Part shown: positions 24,349 to 33,241 of the stretch, one piece after another
Position numbering within the stretch: the stretch's first letter is position 1
Layout: every line of letters starts with the position of its first letter
Assembly: GCA_965262875.1 (NCBI GenBank)
Contig: OZ253569.1
Span: 1,364,001-1,428,000 of the forward strand
Source of the DNA: JBALVT01 sp965262875
Lineage (GTDB): Bacteria > Pseudomonadota > Gammaproteobacteria > Pseudomonadales > Halieaceae
Length of the DNA: 64,000 nt
Direction of reading: 5' to 3'
Made by a program: the position numbers and the translations under genes
The notes under the pieces: generated by a model
Told to the model about the DNA's origin: nothing
The model's input: the letters and a program-made list of their open reading frames with translations, nothing else
Database searches by the model: none

Positions 24349-25461
24349 TTACAAATCAGCCAGAGGGTTTTCACCCCATGGCGCTGTAAAAAAAGTATCT
24401 AGATGCTCTGTGGGAACCTCGCGCGAGGTCGAAAACTGCCAGGCCGGGTTGCGATCTTTATCGATAAGCAATGCCCGCACGCCCTCTGCAAACTCCGGAT
24501 GCCTGACAATATTGGTGACCAGTTGAATCTCCGCCTGAAACACTTCTTTTAAGGAAGCGTGTCGAGTTTCTCGCAGTTGCCGCTCTATCCACAGTGCCGC
24601 CAGGGATGACCCGGCCAACAGACTATCCCGGGCTCGGGACAACCAGGGGTCGTCGGTTTGTTGGCCGCAAATGTTATCAATCACTTGGTGAACATCATCG
24701 CCATCGCACAGGGTATTGATGGAGCCTAAATGCGGCTCAACCTGACCGGCCGGACAGTTGCCAATACTCTGCTCTGTGAAAGGACGCAAAATGTGGCGAA
24801 CCAGTGCGTGATTTTGACCGGCCTGCGCAAGCCATTCAATCTGCTGCAACTGCTCCAGAACTGCGGTCTTTCGCTCGCTCGAAACAAAGCGATCTGCTAT
24901 TCCGGTGTATATCGCATCGGCTGCATTAATCGAAGCGCCCGTCATTGCCAAAAACTGCCCTGACTTACCCGGCATGTGATTGAGAAACCAACTACCGCCA
25001 ACATCGGGAAACAGCGCAATGGTGACCTCCGGCATTGCGATACGCGTTTTCTCGGTCACAACACGATGGCTACAGCCGGCCATCACACCCAGACCACCGC
25101 CCATAACAATCCCGTGCCCCCAGCAAATGATCGGCTTAGCGTAGGTGTGCAAGGTGTAGTTGAGACGATACTCGCGGGAAAAGAAATTCTCCGCATAGTC
25201 ACAGGGCCCGCCCGGAGTCTCAACAGCGGATTCGTGAAGCGCCTGAATATCGCCTCCCGCGCAAAAAGCCTTTTCACCAGTTGCGTCTATAAAAACAGCG
25301 GCGATCCGATCATCATCGCGCCACTGGTCCATCTTCTCCTGCAGCAGATCAACCATTTCCAGGTTGAGGGAATTGAGCGTCGCCTCCACATTGAGTGTGG
25401 CACGACCGATACACCCCGCAGCACAGGGTATCTCAGCAAACAATATTGGTGCGTCAGACAT
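24349..25461 (-). CDS. 3-hydroxyisobutyryl-CoA hydrolase
   Basis: A 370-residue crotonase-fold protein of the HIBYL-CoA hydrolase type. The oxyanion-hole segments are KAFCAGGDIQALH and GHGIVMGGGLGVMAGCSHRVVTE, followed by PEVTIALFPDVGGSWFL with the Glu and Asp residues characteristic of the hydrolase branch. It releases free 3-hydroxyisobutyrate in valine degradation. The ATG at 25461 (MSDAPILFAEI) lies 11 bp after the stop of the upstream enoyl-CoA hydratase gene; an earlier in-frame start would overlap that gene. Confidence 0.9.
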   Translation of the reverse strand: MSDAPILFAEIPCAAGCIGRATLNVEATLNSLNLEMVDLLQEKMDQWRDDDRIAAVFIDATGEKAFCAGGDIQALHESAVETPGGPCDYAENFFSREYRLNYTLHTYAKPIICWGHGIVMGGGLGVMAGCSHRVVTEKTRIAMPEVTIALFPDVGGSWFLNHMPGKSGQFLAMTGASINAADAIYTGIADRFVSSERKTAVLEQLQQIEWLAQAGQNHALVRHILRPFTEQSIGNCPAGQVEPHLGSINTLCDGDDVHQVIDNICGQQTDDPWLSRARDSLLAGSSLAALWIERQLRETRHASLKEVFQAEIQLVTNIVRHPEFAEGVRALLIDKDRNPAWQFSTSREVPTEHLDTFFTAPWGENPLADL

Positions 25462-25472
25462 GCCGCTAAATC

Positions 25473-26261
25473 CTATTGGTTTTTCCACACGGGAGCGCGT
25501 TTTTCAAGAAAGGCATTAACACCCTCTTTTTGATCCTCGGTGGAGAATAGTTCTACAAAAAGATCGCGCTCGGCCTGCAAGCCATCGGCAATCACTTTAT
25601 CGCGACCCGAGTGAATCAAGCGCTTGCAGCGACCGATGGAGGAAGGGCTCTGCTGACCAACCTGCTCTGCCAAGGCCATCGCTTTGGCTAGCGCTTCACC
25701 CTTGCCTACAACTTCCTCAACCAGACCTATTCGTTCGGCGGTTGCAGCGTTAACGCGCTCTCCACACAATATAATTCGCTTGGCCCAACCCTCGCCAACC
25801 AACAACCCCAGGCGCTGGGTACCACCGCCGCAGGGCAGCAGACCCACTTTTGCCTCTGGCAGCGCCATCTGCGCTTGCTCCTCGGCAATGCGAATGTCAC
25901 AAGCTAGAGCAAACTCCAGCCCTCCACCCATTGCGAAGCCGTTAATGGCGGCAATCGAAACACCGGAGAAATCCGCCAGAGCTTCGAAAGCTTCACCAAA
26001 ATATCCCGCCATCGCTCCGGCGTTTACAGGATCTCCATCGGCAAACAACTTGAGGTCGGCACCGGCTGAAAAGAACTTTTCTCCCTCGCCTGTCAGTACC
26101 ATGGCGTAGATGTTTTTGTCTGCGTTGAGCTTTTCCACCAAGTCCTTCAGGGCCGGTAAACTTTCAACGTCCCAGGTATTGGCCGCGGGGTTATCTATCC
26201 TGACCAAAGCCGTGTGGCCCACAATCTCTACTTTTAGTTTTTCCGAATTACTCAAGCTCAT
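25473..26261 (-). CDS. Enoyl-CoA hydratase (methacrylyl-CoA step)
   Basis: A 262-residue crotonase with both oxyanion-hole segments (KFFSAGADLKLF and INGFAMGGGLEFALACD) and the catalytic Glu pair region (ALPEAKVGLLPCGGGTQRL). In this operon it most likely hydrates methacrylyl-CoA to 3-hydroxyisobutyryl-CoA. It overlaps the acyl-CoA dehydrogenase gene upstream by 4 bp (ATGA), so the two are coupled. Confidence 0.9.
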   Translation of the reverse strand: MSLSNSEKLKVEIVGHTALVRIDNPAANTWDVESLPALKDLVEKLNADKNIYAMVLTGEGEKFFSAGADLKLFADGDPVNAGAMAGYFGEAFEALADFSGVSIAAINGFAMGGGLEFALACDIRIAEEQAQMALPEAKVGLLPCGGGTQRLGLLVGEGWAKRIILCGERVNAATAERIGLVEEVVGKGEALAKAMALAEQVGQQSPSSIGRCKRLIHSGRDKVIADGLQAERDLFVELFSTEDQKEGVNAFLEKRAPVWKNQ

Positions 26262-27418
26262 TTAATAACCTCCAGGGCCCCTTCCATTAACAGACGACGA
26301 GAAATAATAACCCGCATGATTTCGTTGGTACCTTCAAGAATCTGATGAACGCGAGTATCGCGAACATGCCTTTCCATTGGGTATTCCTTGATATAGCCGT
26401 AGCCGCCATACAATTGCAGGGCGTCATTGCAGACATTGAAGCCTACATCCGTGGCAAAACGTTTCGCCATGGCGCAGTAGGTTCCAGCCTGTGAATCTTT
26501 GTGATCGAGTTTGCTGGCGGCAAGGCGCACCATTTGCCTGGCGGCAACCAACTCCGTCAACATGTCGGCCAGCTTAAACTGAGTGGCCTGAAAATCACTG
26601 ATAGCAGTATCAAACTGCTTGCGCTCCTGGACATAGGCTGTCGCCTCCTCCAGAGCTTGTTGCGCTGTGCCAATAGAGCAGGTGGCAATATTGATACGCC
26701 CGCCATCCAGACCTTCCATGGCAATGGCAAAGCCCTGCCCTTCACTACCAAGGCGATTGGCTACCGGCACCCGCACGTTATCGAAACTAATCGCGCGAGT
26801 GGGTTGCGCGTTCCAACCCATTTTTTCCTCTTTTTTTCCGTAGGAAATACCCGGCAAGTCTGCGGGAATCAGCAGTGCTGAGATGCCTTTGGGTCCGGCA
26901 TCACCGGTGCGCAGCATGACGACAAGTACATCGGTATCACCTGCACCGGAGATAAACACCTTAGAACCATTCACAAGGTAATGGTCACCATCGAGTGTGG
27001 CACTGGTGCGCAGAGAAGCTGCGTCCGAACCGGCTCCGGGCTCAGTCAAACAGTAGGACGCCAACTTGGTTCCCATCACCAAATCGGGACACCATTGTTC
27101 GATAGTGGAATCGTTGCAGTAGCGACCAATCATATTGGTCGCCATATTGTGAATGGTGAGAAAAGCCGCCGTTGCGGTGCACCCCATGGACAACTCTTCC
27201 ACAATCAAACTGGCATCGAGTCGAGACAAGGCGAGGCCACCGGCAGCTTCCGGTGTGTACATGCCCATATAGCCCAATTCACCGGCCTGGCGTAAAGCGT
27301 CCACCGGAAATATTGACTCGGCATCCCACAGCGCCGCATTGGGCGCTAATACACCCTGGGAAAAGGCCTTGGCACTTTCAACAAACGCCAGCTGATCTTC
27401 AGATAAATCGAAATCCAC
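26258..27418 (-). CDS. Acyl-CoA dehydrogenase (probably isobutyryl-CoA)
   Basis: A 386-residue FAD-dependent dehydrogenase: N-terminal helical domain, the FAD-binding CLTEPGAGSDAASLRT and KVFISGAGDTDVLVV motifs, and the C-terminal ALQLYGGYGYIKEYPMERHVRDTRVHQILEGTNEIMR stretch. The Glu in LEGTNEI region and surrounding residues fit the short-branched-chain group. By context it oxidises isobutyryl-CoA to methacrylyl-CoA in valine catabolism; substrate is inferred from the operon only. Confidence 0.9.
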   Translation of the reverse strand: MDFDLSEDQLAFVESAKAFSQGVLAPNAALWDAESIFPVDALRQAGELGYMGMYTPEAAGGLALSRLDASLIVEELSMGCTATAAFLTIHNMATNMIGRYCNDSTIEQWCPDLVMGTKLASYCLTEPGAGSDAASLRTSATLDGDHYLVNGSKVFISGAGDTDVLVVMLRTGDAGPKGISALLIPADLPGISYGKKEEKMGWNAQPTRAISFDNVRVPVANRLGSEGQGFAIAMEGLDGGRINIATCSIGTAQQALEEATAYVQERKQFDTAISDFQATQFKLADMLTELVAARQMVRLAASKLDHKDSQAGTYCAMAKRFATDVGFNVCNDALQLYGGYGYIKEYPMERHVRDTRVHQILEGTNEIMRVIISRRLLMEGALEVIK

Positions 27419-27439
27419 GCGTCTACACTCCGTGTTGGG

Positions 27440-28843
27440 CTAGTTGAACTTGCTCATCACAGAACCAAACAGCTCCTCGTCGGAGGGCAACACTTTAGTT
27501 GTCTCCAGGGGCTTGGAAACCCAAGTTTCGTTGATCAGGTCGCGCCAGGTAATATTGTTGTTGGTGCCATTGCCGCCCCAGGAACCACATCCCAACGAGA
27601 AAGTCTGGCGCATACCGTTCCACAGGTTTCCGCTGTTCGAGGCGGCCTGAGGTTGGTTGACCATTACCCGTGAAGTCTTGGTAGCGTGGGCGAATTTTAA
27701 AATGTTGTCATCGTTGTAAGAGTAAATCCCACAAGAGTGCCCCTGACCCTGATAAGCCTGAATGTCGTTGGTCAAGGCAATCGCCGCTTCGATGTCCTTG
27801 ACCTTATAAAGCGCCATTACCACGGACAGTTTCTCGCCTGAGAAAGGGAAGTCGGGGCCGAAACCCGTCTCAGGAACCATCAGGAACAATTTACCTTCCG
27901 GTAGTTCAATGCCAGCCATGCCTGCAATTTTGTGGGCGGACTGAGCCACGATCGCGGTGTTGAAGTGACCATCCTCCCAAAGTGTATTTTGCAGTTTCAC
28001 TTTCTCATCCGCGTCGACGACGTAACCGCCCTCGGACTGAAGCTTCGCTAGCATGTCGTCGTAGACAGATTCATGCAGTAACACCGAATTATCCGATGAG
28101 CACGAAGCCGCAAGGTCGAGCGTTTTGGAGATGCGTATTTTTTCAGCCGCTTCATCAAGATTGGCACTTTCATCAACGGTGATGCAGGCATTACCGACGC
28201 CGACGCCTAGGGCCGGTGTTCCGCTGGAATAAGCCGCGGTAACCATCGCACCACCACCGGTAGCGAGAACCCTGTCGCACTGGCTCATCAGCTCATTGGT
28301 CAAGTCCAGTGAAGGCACATCTATGCTCAGCACTAGATCGGCTGGTGCGTCGCAGGCAACCAGCGCTTCGCGCATGTAATCGCAGATCATTTTATTGGTG
28401 AGCTTGGCGCGGGGGTGCGGCGCGACGATTATGGAGTTGCGACCTTTCACAGCGGAGATCGCCTTAATCACCGGCGTGGCTTCGGGATTGGTAGAGGGAG
28501 AGAGCGCACCGATCACACCGACGGGCTTGGCGATCTTCACAATATTGCGCTGGGTATCTTCCTCGATGACACCAACCGATTTGTCGTTGATAATGTCCAT
28601 AAGCGTCGCACGAGTTTTGCGATGAATCTTTAGGTACTTGCCTTCGTAGTTACCCAACTGGGTTTCTTCAACCGTAAACTTGGCAATCTTCTCCGATACT
28701 TCTTCTCTGGCTACGGAATAAACCATGGCTCGAATCAGTTCATCAACCTGCTCCTGGGAGTAGTTGGCGATTTGCTGTTGGGCGATGCGCGATCGTTCAA
28801 TCAGGGCTTCGATTTGTTCTTTTGGGCTGCTTTGCTGTGACAT
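27440..28843 (-). CDS. CoA-acylating aldehyde dehydrogenase (EutE/SauS type)
   Basis: A 467-residue aldehyde dehydrogenase of the acylating branch. Visible are GVIGALSPSTNPEATP near residue 110, VLATGGGAMVTAAYSSGTPALGVGVGN near 192, and the catalytic Cys248 in LAASCSSDNSV. It resembles acetaldehyde/sulfoacetaldehyde dehydrogenases that form an acyl-CoA from aldehyde, NAD(P) and CoA. It is the first gene of the valine operon, where methylmalonate semialdehyde dehydrogenase (mmsA) is usual, so it may convert a semialdehyde product; the substrate is not proven. Confidence 0.85.
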   Translation of the reverse strand: MSQQSSPKEQIEALIERSRIAQQQIANYSQEQVDELIRAMVYSVAREEVSEKIAKFTVEETQLGNYEGKYLKIHRKTRATLMDIINDKSVGVIEEDTQRNIVKIAKPVGVIGALSPSTNPEATPVIKAISAVKGRNSIIVAPHPRAKLTNKMICDYMREALVACDAPADLVLSIDVPSLDLTNELMSQCDRVLATGGGAMVTAAYSSGTPALGVGVGNACITVDESANLDEAAEKIRISKTLDLAASCSSDNSVLLHESVYDDMLAKLQSEGGYVVDADEKVKLQNTLWEDGHFNTAIVAQSAHKIAGMAGIELPEGKLFLMVPETGFGPDFPFSGEKLSVVMALYKVKDIEAAIALTNDIQAYQGQGHSCGIYSYNDDNILKFAHATKTSRVMVNQPQAASNSGNLWNGMRQTFSLGCGSWGGNGTNNNITWRDLINETWVSKPLETTKVLPSDEELFGSVMSKFN

Positions 28844-28926
28844 GGAGTTGATCCTCTGAGTTGACTCTCGATTTAGCCTGACAACTTAGCACTGCTGCGG
28901 TCTGGTTCATACTGACGAAATTGCGT

Positions 28927-28943
28927 AATATATGGACTATATT
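28927..28943. promoter_or_regulatory. Inverted repeat in the divergent promoter region
   Basis: AATATA-TGGAC-TATATT is a perfect 6-bp inverted repeat with 5-bp loop in the 147-bp gap between the aldehyde dehydrogenase gene and the AraC-type regulator. It is AT-rich and may be a regulator-binding site or part of overlapping promoters. I cannot separate these from sequence alone. Confidence 0.4.
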
Positions 28944-28990
28944 GTTATAAACCACGTATTTTAGACTCTCGAACGAGACCCTGGGGAATC

Positions 28991-29872
28991 ATGAGCTCAC
29001 CCTCACAATGGCCCCTGCCCGATCAGGGAATTCGCTTTCTGACTCCGGCATTTATGCTTGAAAAACTCTATCGGCACCCGCTCACTCGAGACTGCTACCC
29101 CACCGCCATGGGTTACTATCCCAAAGCAGTCGGTCACCGTATGGAACGCCCCCGTCACGACGACAACCTGTTGCTTTATTGCGTTGACGGCAGCGGAAAA
29201 CTGGACGTCCAGGGCGACTCCGTGGAAGTTAAAGCCGGTGACGTGGTGTTGCTACCACAGGGCCTGGCCCACAGCTACGCCGCCAGTGACGGGCAGCCAT
29301 GGACCCTGTACTGGGTGCATTTCCAGGGAGTGAGCACCGGGATTTTCCTACAGTATCTGGGATACCGCGATGGCCACCCCCTGATTCACGCCGGCATTTC
29401 GCCCGCATTACTGGCGTCATTCAATAGCCTGCTGTCGGTACGGCGCACGGGATATAGCAGCAGCGCCTTTATCAATGCTGGCAACCAGCTCAGACACCTT
29501 TTCACCCAGTTCGCCATGGAGACCAGCCGACAGCAGGCGGACCAGCCCACGGGTCTGGACCTGGATTCTATTCAGGCGTATATGCAAGACAACATCGACC
29601 AGCAAATAGATCTGGATGCTTTGGCGGGTGTGGCCCACTTATCAAAATTTCACTTTTCAAATCGATATAAAGCCCTAACGGGTTATTCGCCGATTAAGCA
29701 TTTTCTGCACATGAAGATCGAGTATGCCTGTCAGTTGCTAGATGGCACGGAGATGAGCGTGAAAGCGATTGCGGCTGGCCTGGGGTACGGTGACCCACTG
29801 TACTTTTCTCGATTGTTCAGCAAGACCATAGGGATGTCGCCCCGGGCCTATCGCAGCTCGGTGCGAAAATAA
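28991..29872 (+). CDS. AraC-family transcriptional regulator (MmsR-like)
   Basis: A 293-residue regulator with an N-terminal cupin sensing domain (RHDDNLLLYCVDGSGKLDVQGD, LLPQGLAHSYAA) and a C-terminal double helix-turn-helix (LAGVAHLSKFHFSNRYKALTGYSPIKHF and VKAIAAGLGYGDPLYFSRLFSKTIGMSPRAYR). It is divergent from the valine operon, as mmsR is from mmsAB in Pseudomonas, so it likely activates that operon in response to a pathway intermediate. AraC proteins of this layout bind inducer with the cupin half. Confidence 0.9.
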   Translation: MSSPSQWPLPDQGIRFLTPAFMLEKLYRHPLTRDCYPTAMGYYPKAVGHRMERPRHDDNLLLYCVDGSGKLDVQGDSVEVKAGDVVLLPQGLAHSYAASDGQPWTLYWVHFQGVSTGIFLQYLGYRDGHPLIHAGISPALLASFNSLLSVRRTGYSSSAFINAGNQLRHLFTQFAMETSRQQADQPTGLDLDSIQAYMQDNIDQQIDLDALAGVAHLSKFHFSNRYKALTGYSPIKHFLHMKIEYACQLLDGTEMSVKAIAAGLGYGDPLYFSRLFSKTIGMSPRAYRSSVRK

Positions 29873-29878
29873 GCAGGG

Positions 29879-30862
29879 CTAGCCCTTGGGGGGCGGCGCC
29901 TCGCTGACCTTATTGTGGGAATGGGTTAAATGACGCATTAGCAGCGCTCGCATCCACTGATGAGGAGCACTGCGCGAGGTGCGCGTATGCCGCATCAAGG
30001 ACATTTTTCCGCGATTGTTACTGTGGGTGTTGCGAATCATTCTCTGCAGTTCTGCCGGTAACTCCAGACCGATAATCCTCTCGTTGTATAAACCCCCCTC
30101 CTCAAAGCCTGCATTGGCAACCAGCAGAGAGTCTGTTCGCGTCAGCACCCCGACGGCCGAGGCAAACTGCGTTGTCTCCAGAGAAATGTTGCGATGAACA
30201 CCATACTGACCGAGCACATCATCGACCATGCTGGTGTTCTCCCGGGTGAGCCCGGGCAGGTACAGACGCAAATGATCGTAGGCCAAAAACGCTTTCAAAT
30301 TAAGCTCCTTGCCCACCAGCGGGTGTTCAATCCGCATATAGCAGCGCGGAGCGATGGCGGCGATGGGTTCGGCATGGATATCGCGGTCGGTTTCGAGCGC
30401 TACGAAGGCCGCGTAATCTGCGGCGCCTTTTTTCAATTGATCCTGAAAGTCAGGGGTGACCTCAGCGGTAATAATTTGAATACCCGGCGCCGAGTCACTC
30501 AATTCAGCCATGAGTCCCGGCAATAGAGACTCACTGAGAATAGGTGGCAACAACAATTTGAAGCTGCCCACAAAAGTGTCCGGGCTGAATTCCTCATTGC
30601 CAAGGACCCGCTCGACAGTCTCTAACAAAGCCGGCAATTCTGCCGCGAGTGCCTCTGCTTTGGGGGTGGGAATAAGCCCGTGAGCGGTGCGCGTAAACAG
30701 TTCGTCCTCGAAGGCATCACGGAGCTTTTGCAAAGTCTTGCTCAGCGCTGGCTGCGACACCGATAAACGTTCGGCCGCACGGGTAACGTTTCGCTCCTCG
30801 AGCAGAATCTGCAGCGCCACCAGCAGATTTAAATCCGTCCGTATCATCTTGCGTGATATCAT
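29879..30862 (-). CDS. LysR-family transcriptional regulator
   Basis: A 327-residue regulator with an N-terminal winged helix-turn-helix (TDLNLLVALQILLEERNVTRAAERLSVSQPALSKTLQKLRDAF, ending LFTRTAHGLIPT) and a LysR substrate-binding domain. It is convergent with the AraC gene, their ends 6 bp apart. The target genes are unknown. Start may be the in-frame ATG five codons later (30847). It ends with an unusual His/Arg-rich tail (RHTRTSRSAPHQW). Confidence 0.9.
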   Translation of the reverse strand: MISRKMIRTDLNLLVALQILLEERNVTRAAERLSVSQPALSKTLQKLRDAFEDELFTRTAHGLIPTPKAEALAAELPALLETVERVLGNEEFSPDTFVGSFKLLLPPILSESLLPGLMAELSDSAPGIQIITAEVTPDFQDQLKKGAADYAAFVALETDRDIHAEPIAAIAPRCYMRIEHPLVGKELNLKAFLAYDHLRLYLPGLTRENTSMVDDVLGQYGVHRNISLETTQFASAVGVLTRTDSLLVANAGFEEGGLYNERIIGLELPAELQRMIRNTHSNNRGKMSLMRHTRTSRSAPHQWMRALLMRHLTHSHNKVSEAPPPKG

Positions 30863-31070
30863 GCGATCCCCAAGTGAAATAACCTATTGTTATATTGCTA
30901 ATCCTAGCAAATTCAAAGACTTATTACACTCCCTACGCAAAAAAAGGCTTTGGGCTGTTAATAATTGATATTTGATGGCCTCCAGTATCGCACCGTAGTG
31001 ATTTATCACATTCGCCTTTGCCGGCAAAACCGCTATCATTCAATGTATGTTTTCCCCCTCCGGTAGACCC

Positions 31071-31658
31071 ATGGCACGCATTCCAGAACGTTCGGCGATC
31101 GTTATTCCAGGTCTCCTCCTATTAGCTGCCTGCAGCGAATTCGAAGCCAGACCATCCCCCATCGACTCTTTTGTCGCAGGCGACTACCACTACTACCGCT
31201 GGAGCAATAACCCTCTGGTGAACAGCAGCAATTCAAATGATCTAATTTACACATTGGATCCAATTTTAAGAAAACAGCTGAACCAGGAGCTACAGCTCAA
31301 AGGCTATACGCCAGACCACGACAGAGCGGAATTCACTGTCGACTATCTTTACGCCGAAGGTCTTCGAGAAGGAGTACGCAGCGGCAACGCGATCAACCTG
31401 GGTACCACACCCGGATCATCTGTCCTTAACCGCAATCTGGACCAGGCATCCATCGACAATGCCTACGCACTCGGTGGAGTAAAAGAGACCAGTAATATTG
31501 GTATACGCTTTCGCGACATCGACAGTAACGCCGAAGTATGGCGTGTGGTAATTACCAGAATAATAGAAGACGTCAACTCGCCCGACCGCTCCTATATGCG
31601 ACACGACGTGAAAAAAGCCATGCAGTTAGGGACACAGGACTTACCCGCTAGTAGCTGA
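31071..31658 (+). CDS. DUF4136-type lipoprotein
   Basis: A 195-residue secreted lipoprotein. The signal peptide ends in a lipobox LLAAC (ARIPERSAIVIPGLLLLAAC) and the mature part has the family pattern: YHYYRWSNNP near the start, DPILRKQLNQELQLKGYT in the middle, and a C-terminal IGIRFRDIDSNAEVWR...VITRIIEDV. Function in this family is unknown; it is probably outer-membrane associated. The ATG at 31071 gives a normal signal peptide. Confidence 0.8.
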   Translation: MARIPERSAIVIPGLLLLAACSEFEARPSPIDSFVAGDYHYYRWSNNPLVNSSNSNDLIYTLDPILRKQLNQELQLKGYTPDHDRAEFTVDYLYAEGLREGVRSGNAINLGTTPGSSVLNRNLDQASIDNAYALGGVKETSNIGIRFRDIDSNAEVWRVVITRIIEDVNSPDRSYMRHDVKKAMQLGTQDLPASS

Positions 31659-31659
31659 T

Positions 31660-32634
31660 CTATGCGCTATAAACTTCGGGGTTGACGCAATGGGGCATCG
31701 GCTGACCCGCCAAAGCGGCAATCGCATTGTCGACAGCCAGGTCCGCCATTCGCGCTCGGGTCAATGTGGTAGCACTGCCTATATGTGGCACTGCCACCAC
31801 ATTGGGCAGTGTTAACAAGGGGTTATCGATCTCAACGGGTTCATGTTCAAAGACATCAATTCCAGCGGCGTACAGATCACCACGCGATAGCGCGTCAAAC
31901 AGAGCCTTCTCATTGACAATTCCCCCGCGAGCCGTATTCACCAAAACTGCACCGGGCTTCATCATTGCTATTTTAGCCTCGTCCAAAAGATTTCGAGTCT
32001 CTTTGCAAAGTGCCACGTTCACGCTGACAAAGTCACTGCGCAGTAACAATTCTTCCAGCCCGACATTCTGAACATCCTCCACCTCCCGAGGCGAGCGATT
32101 CCAGGCCAACACCTGCATACCAAAGCCCAAGGCGCGCCGCGCAACGGCCTGGCCTATCTCCCCCAAGCCGATGATGCCAAGCGTGGCACCACTGACGTCT
32201 TTGCCGGTAAAAAAGTCGGGAGACCAAGCATTCTCAGCGCGCCACTGACCTGCGCGCACAAAGCGGTCCGCTTCTACCACGCGCCTAGCGGCGGCCAGCA
32301 AAAGCGCAAAGGTGGTATCCGCTGTAGTGTCTACCAACACACCCGGGGTATGGCCCAGGGGAATACCGCGTTCGGTTAAGGCCGCGACATCTACATGGTC
32401 TACCCCCACCGACATACTGGAGACAAATTCAAGCTCAGGCATGGTGTCTAGTAAGGCACGATCAATTCGATCTGTGAGTAGGCACAACAAACCCTGGCAG
32501 GAACTCATTTCTTCACGCAGACTCTCCGCCGGCAACAGTCCCGGCCCCACCCAGACATTCATCTCACTGCACTGCGCAAGATGATGGATTCGCTCACCCG
32601 GAAGTTGGTGGCTTACAAATATTTTTTTGCTCAT
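31660..32634 (-). CDS. D-2-hydroxyacid dehydrogenase (glyoxylate/hydroxypyruvate reductase type)
   Basis: A 324-residue NAD(P)-dependent dehydrogenase. The nucleotide motif is LGIIGLGEIGQAVARR; catalytic Arg in LVNTARGGIVNE, Glu in GIDVFEHEPVE and His in AVPHIGSAT are all present. Enzymes of this group reduce glyoxylate or hydroxypyruvate; the exact substrate cannot be read from sequence. The neighbouring HIT gene is on the same strand 30 bp upstream. Confidence 0.9.
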   Translation of the reverse strand: MSKKIFVSHQLPGERIHHLAQCSEMNVWVGPGLLPAESLREEMSSCQGLLCLLTDRIDRALLDTMPELEFVSSMSVGVDHVDVAALTERGIPLGHTPGVLVDTTADTTFALLLAAARRVVEADRFVRAGQWRAENAWSPDFFTGKDVSGATLGIIGLGEIGQAVARRALGFGMQVLAWNRSPREVEDVQNVGLEELLLRSDFVSVNVALCKETRNLLDEAKIAMMKPGAVLVNTARGGIVNEKALFDALSRGDLYAAGIDVFEHEPVEIDNPLLTLPNVVAVPHIGSATTLTRARMADLAVDNAIAALAGQPMPHCVNPEVYSA

Positions 32635-32664
32635 AGTTGTTACTAGGCTTATTTGGGAGTATTG

Positions 32665-33090
32665 CTAGGAGGCACTCGGTACCAGTCCCACCCTCTGTAC
32701 AAGACCTTCCCGCAGGTGCTGAATTTTATCCCAGGTGTAAATACTGGAGTGATGGATATTGCCCCAAATGGGATCGGGCCAGCAAACATCACCCACATGC
32801 CTGCCTATAATGTGCAAATGCATCTGAGGTACTTGATTGCCAAGCCCTGCAAAATTGATTTTTGGATAGGACAGCTCTTCCTTCATGTACGCCGATATGG
32901 CGGCGCAGTCTGTAAACACCAGCTGCGCCTGATTCAGCGGCAAATCAAGTACATCGCGTAGCCTGCTCTCCGGTACCAGAATAAACCAGTGTAGGGAGGC
33001 ATTGCGATTGAGCAAAAGCGTGCCGGAAGGCATGGCGCCAAGCACATGGCAGTCATCCAGCAATCGTTGATCTATTGAATCGACGTCCAT
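32665..33090 (-). CDS. HIT-family protein
   Basis: A 141-residue HIT-domain protein with the histidine triad written QMHLHIIGR near residue 90, where the first His of the canonical HxHxH is Gln, as in a common HIT subgroup. Other family segments are LLLNRNASLHWFILVPE and YPKINFAGLGNQVPQ. Such proteins are nucleotide hydrolases or transferases of broad range; the role here is unknown. Confidence 0.85.
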   Translation of the reverse strand: MDVDSIDQRLLDDCHVLGAMPSGTLLLNRNASLHWFILVPESRLRDVLDLPLNQAQLVFTDCAAISAYMKEELSYPKINFAGLGNQVPQMHLHIIGRHVGDVCWPDPIWGNIHHSSIYTWDKIQHLREGLVQRVGLVPSAS

Positions 33091-33241
33091 TAGCCAGTCC
33101 CCATTAGCAGCGAATCAATATTCCAAGCATCTCACTGCTGATAGCTTGTTGCAATATCCGGGGTCAAAAACAGCTTTGTATGATTGCGTGCTAAGATTAT
33201 CCTAGACCAGCTAAGCAAAACCCTTAATCAGGCTAGCAATC

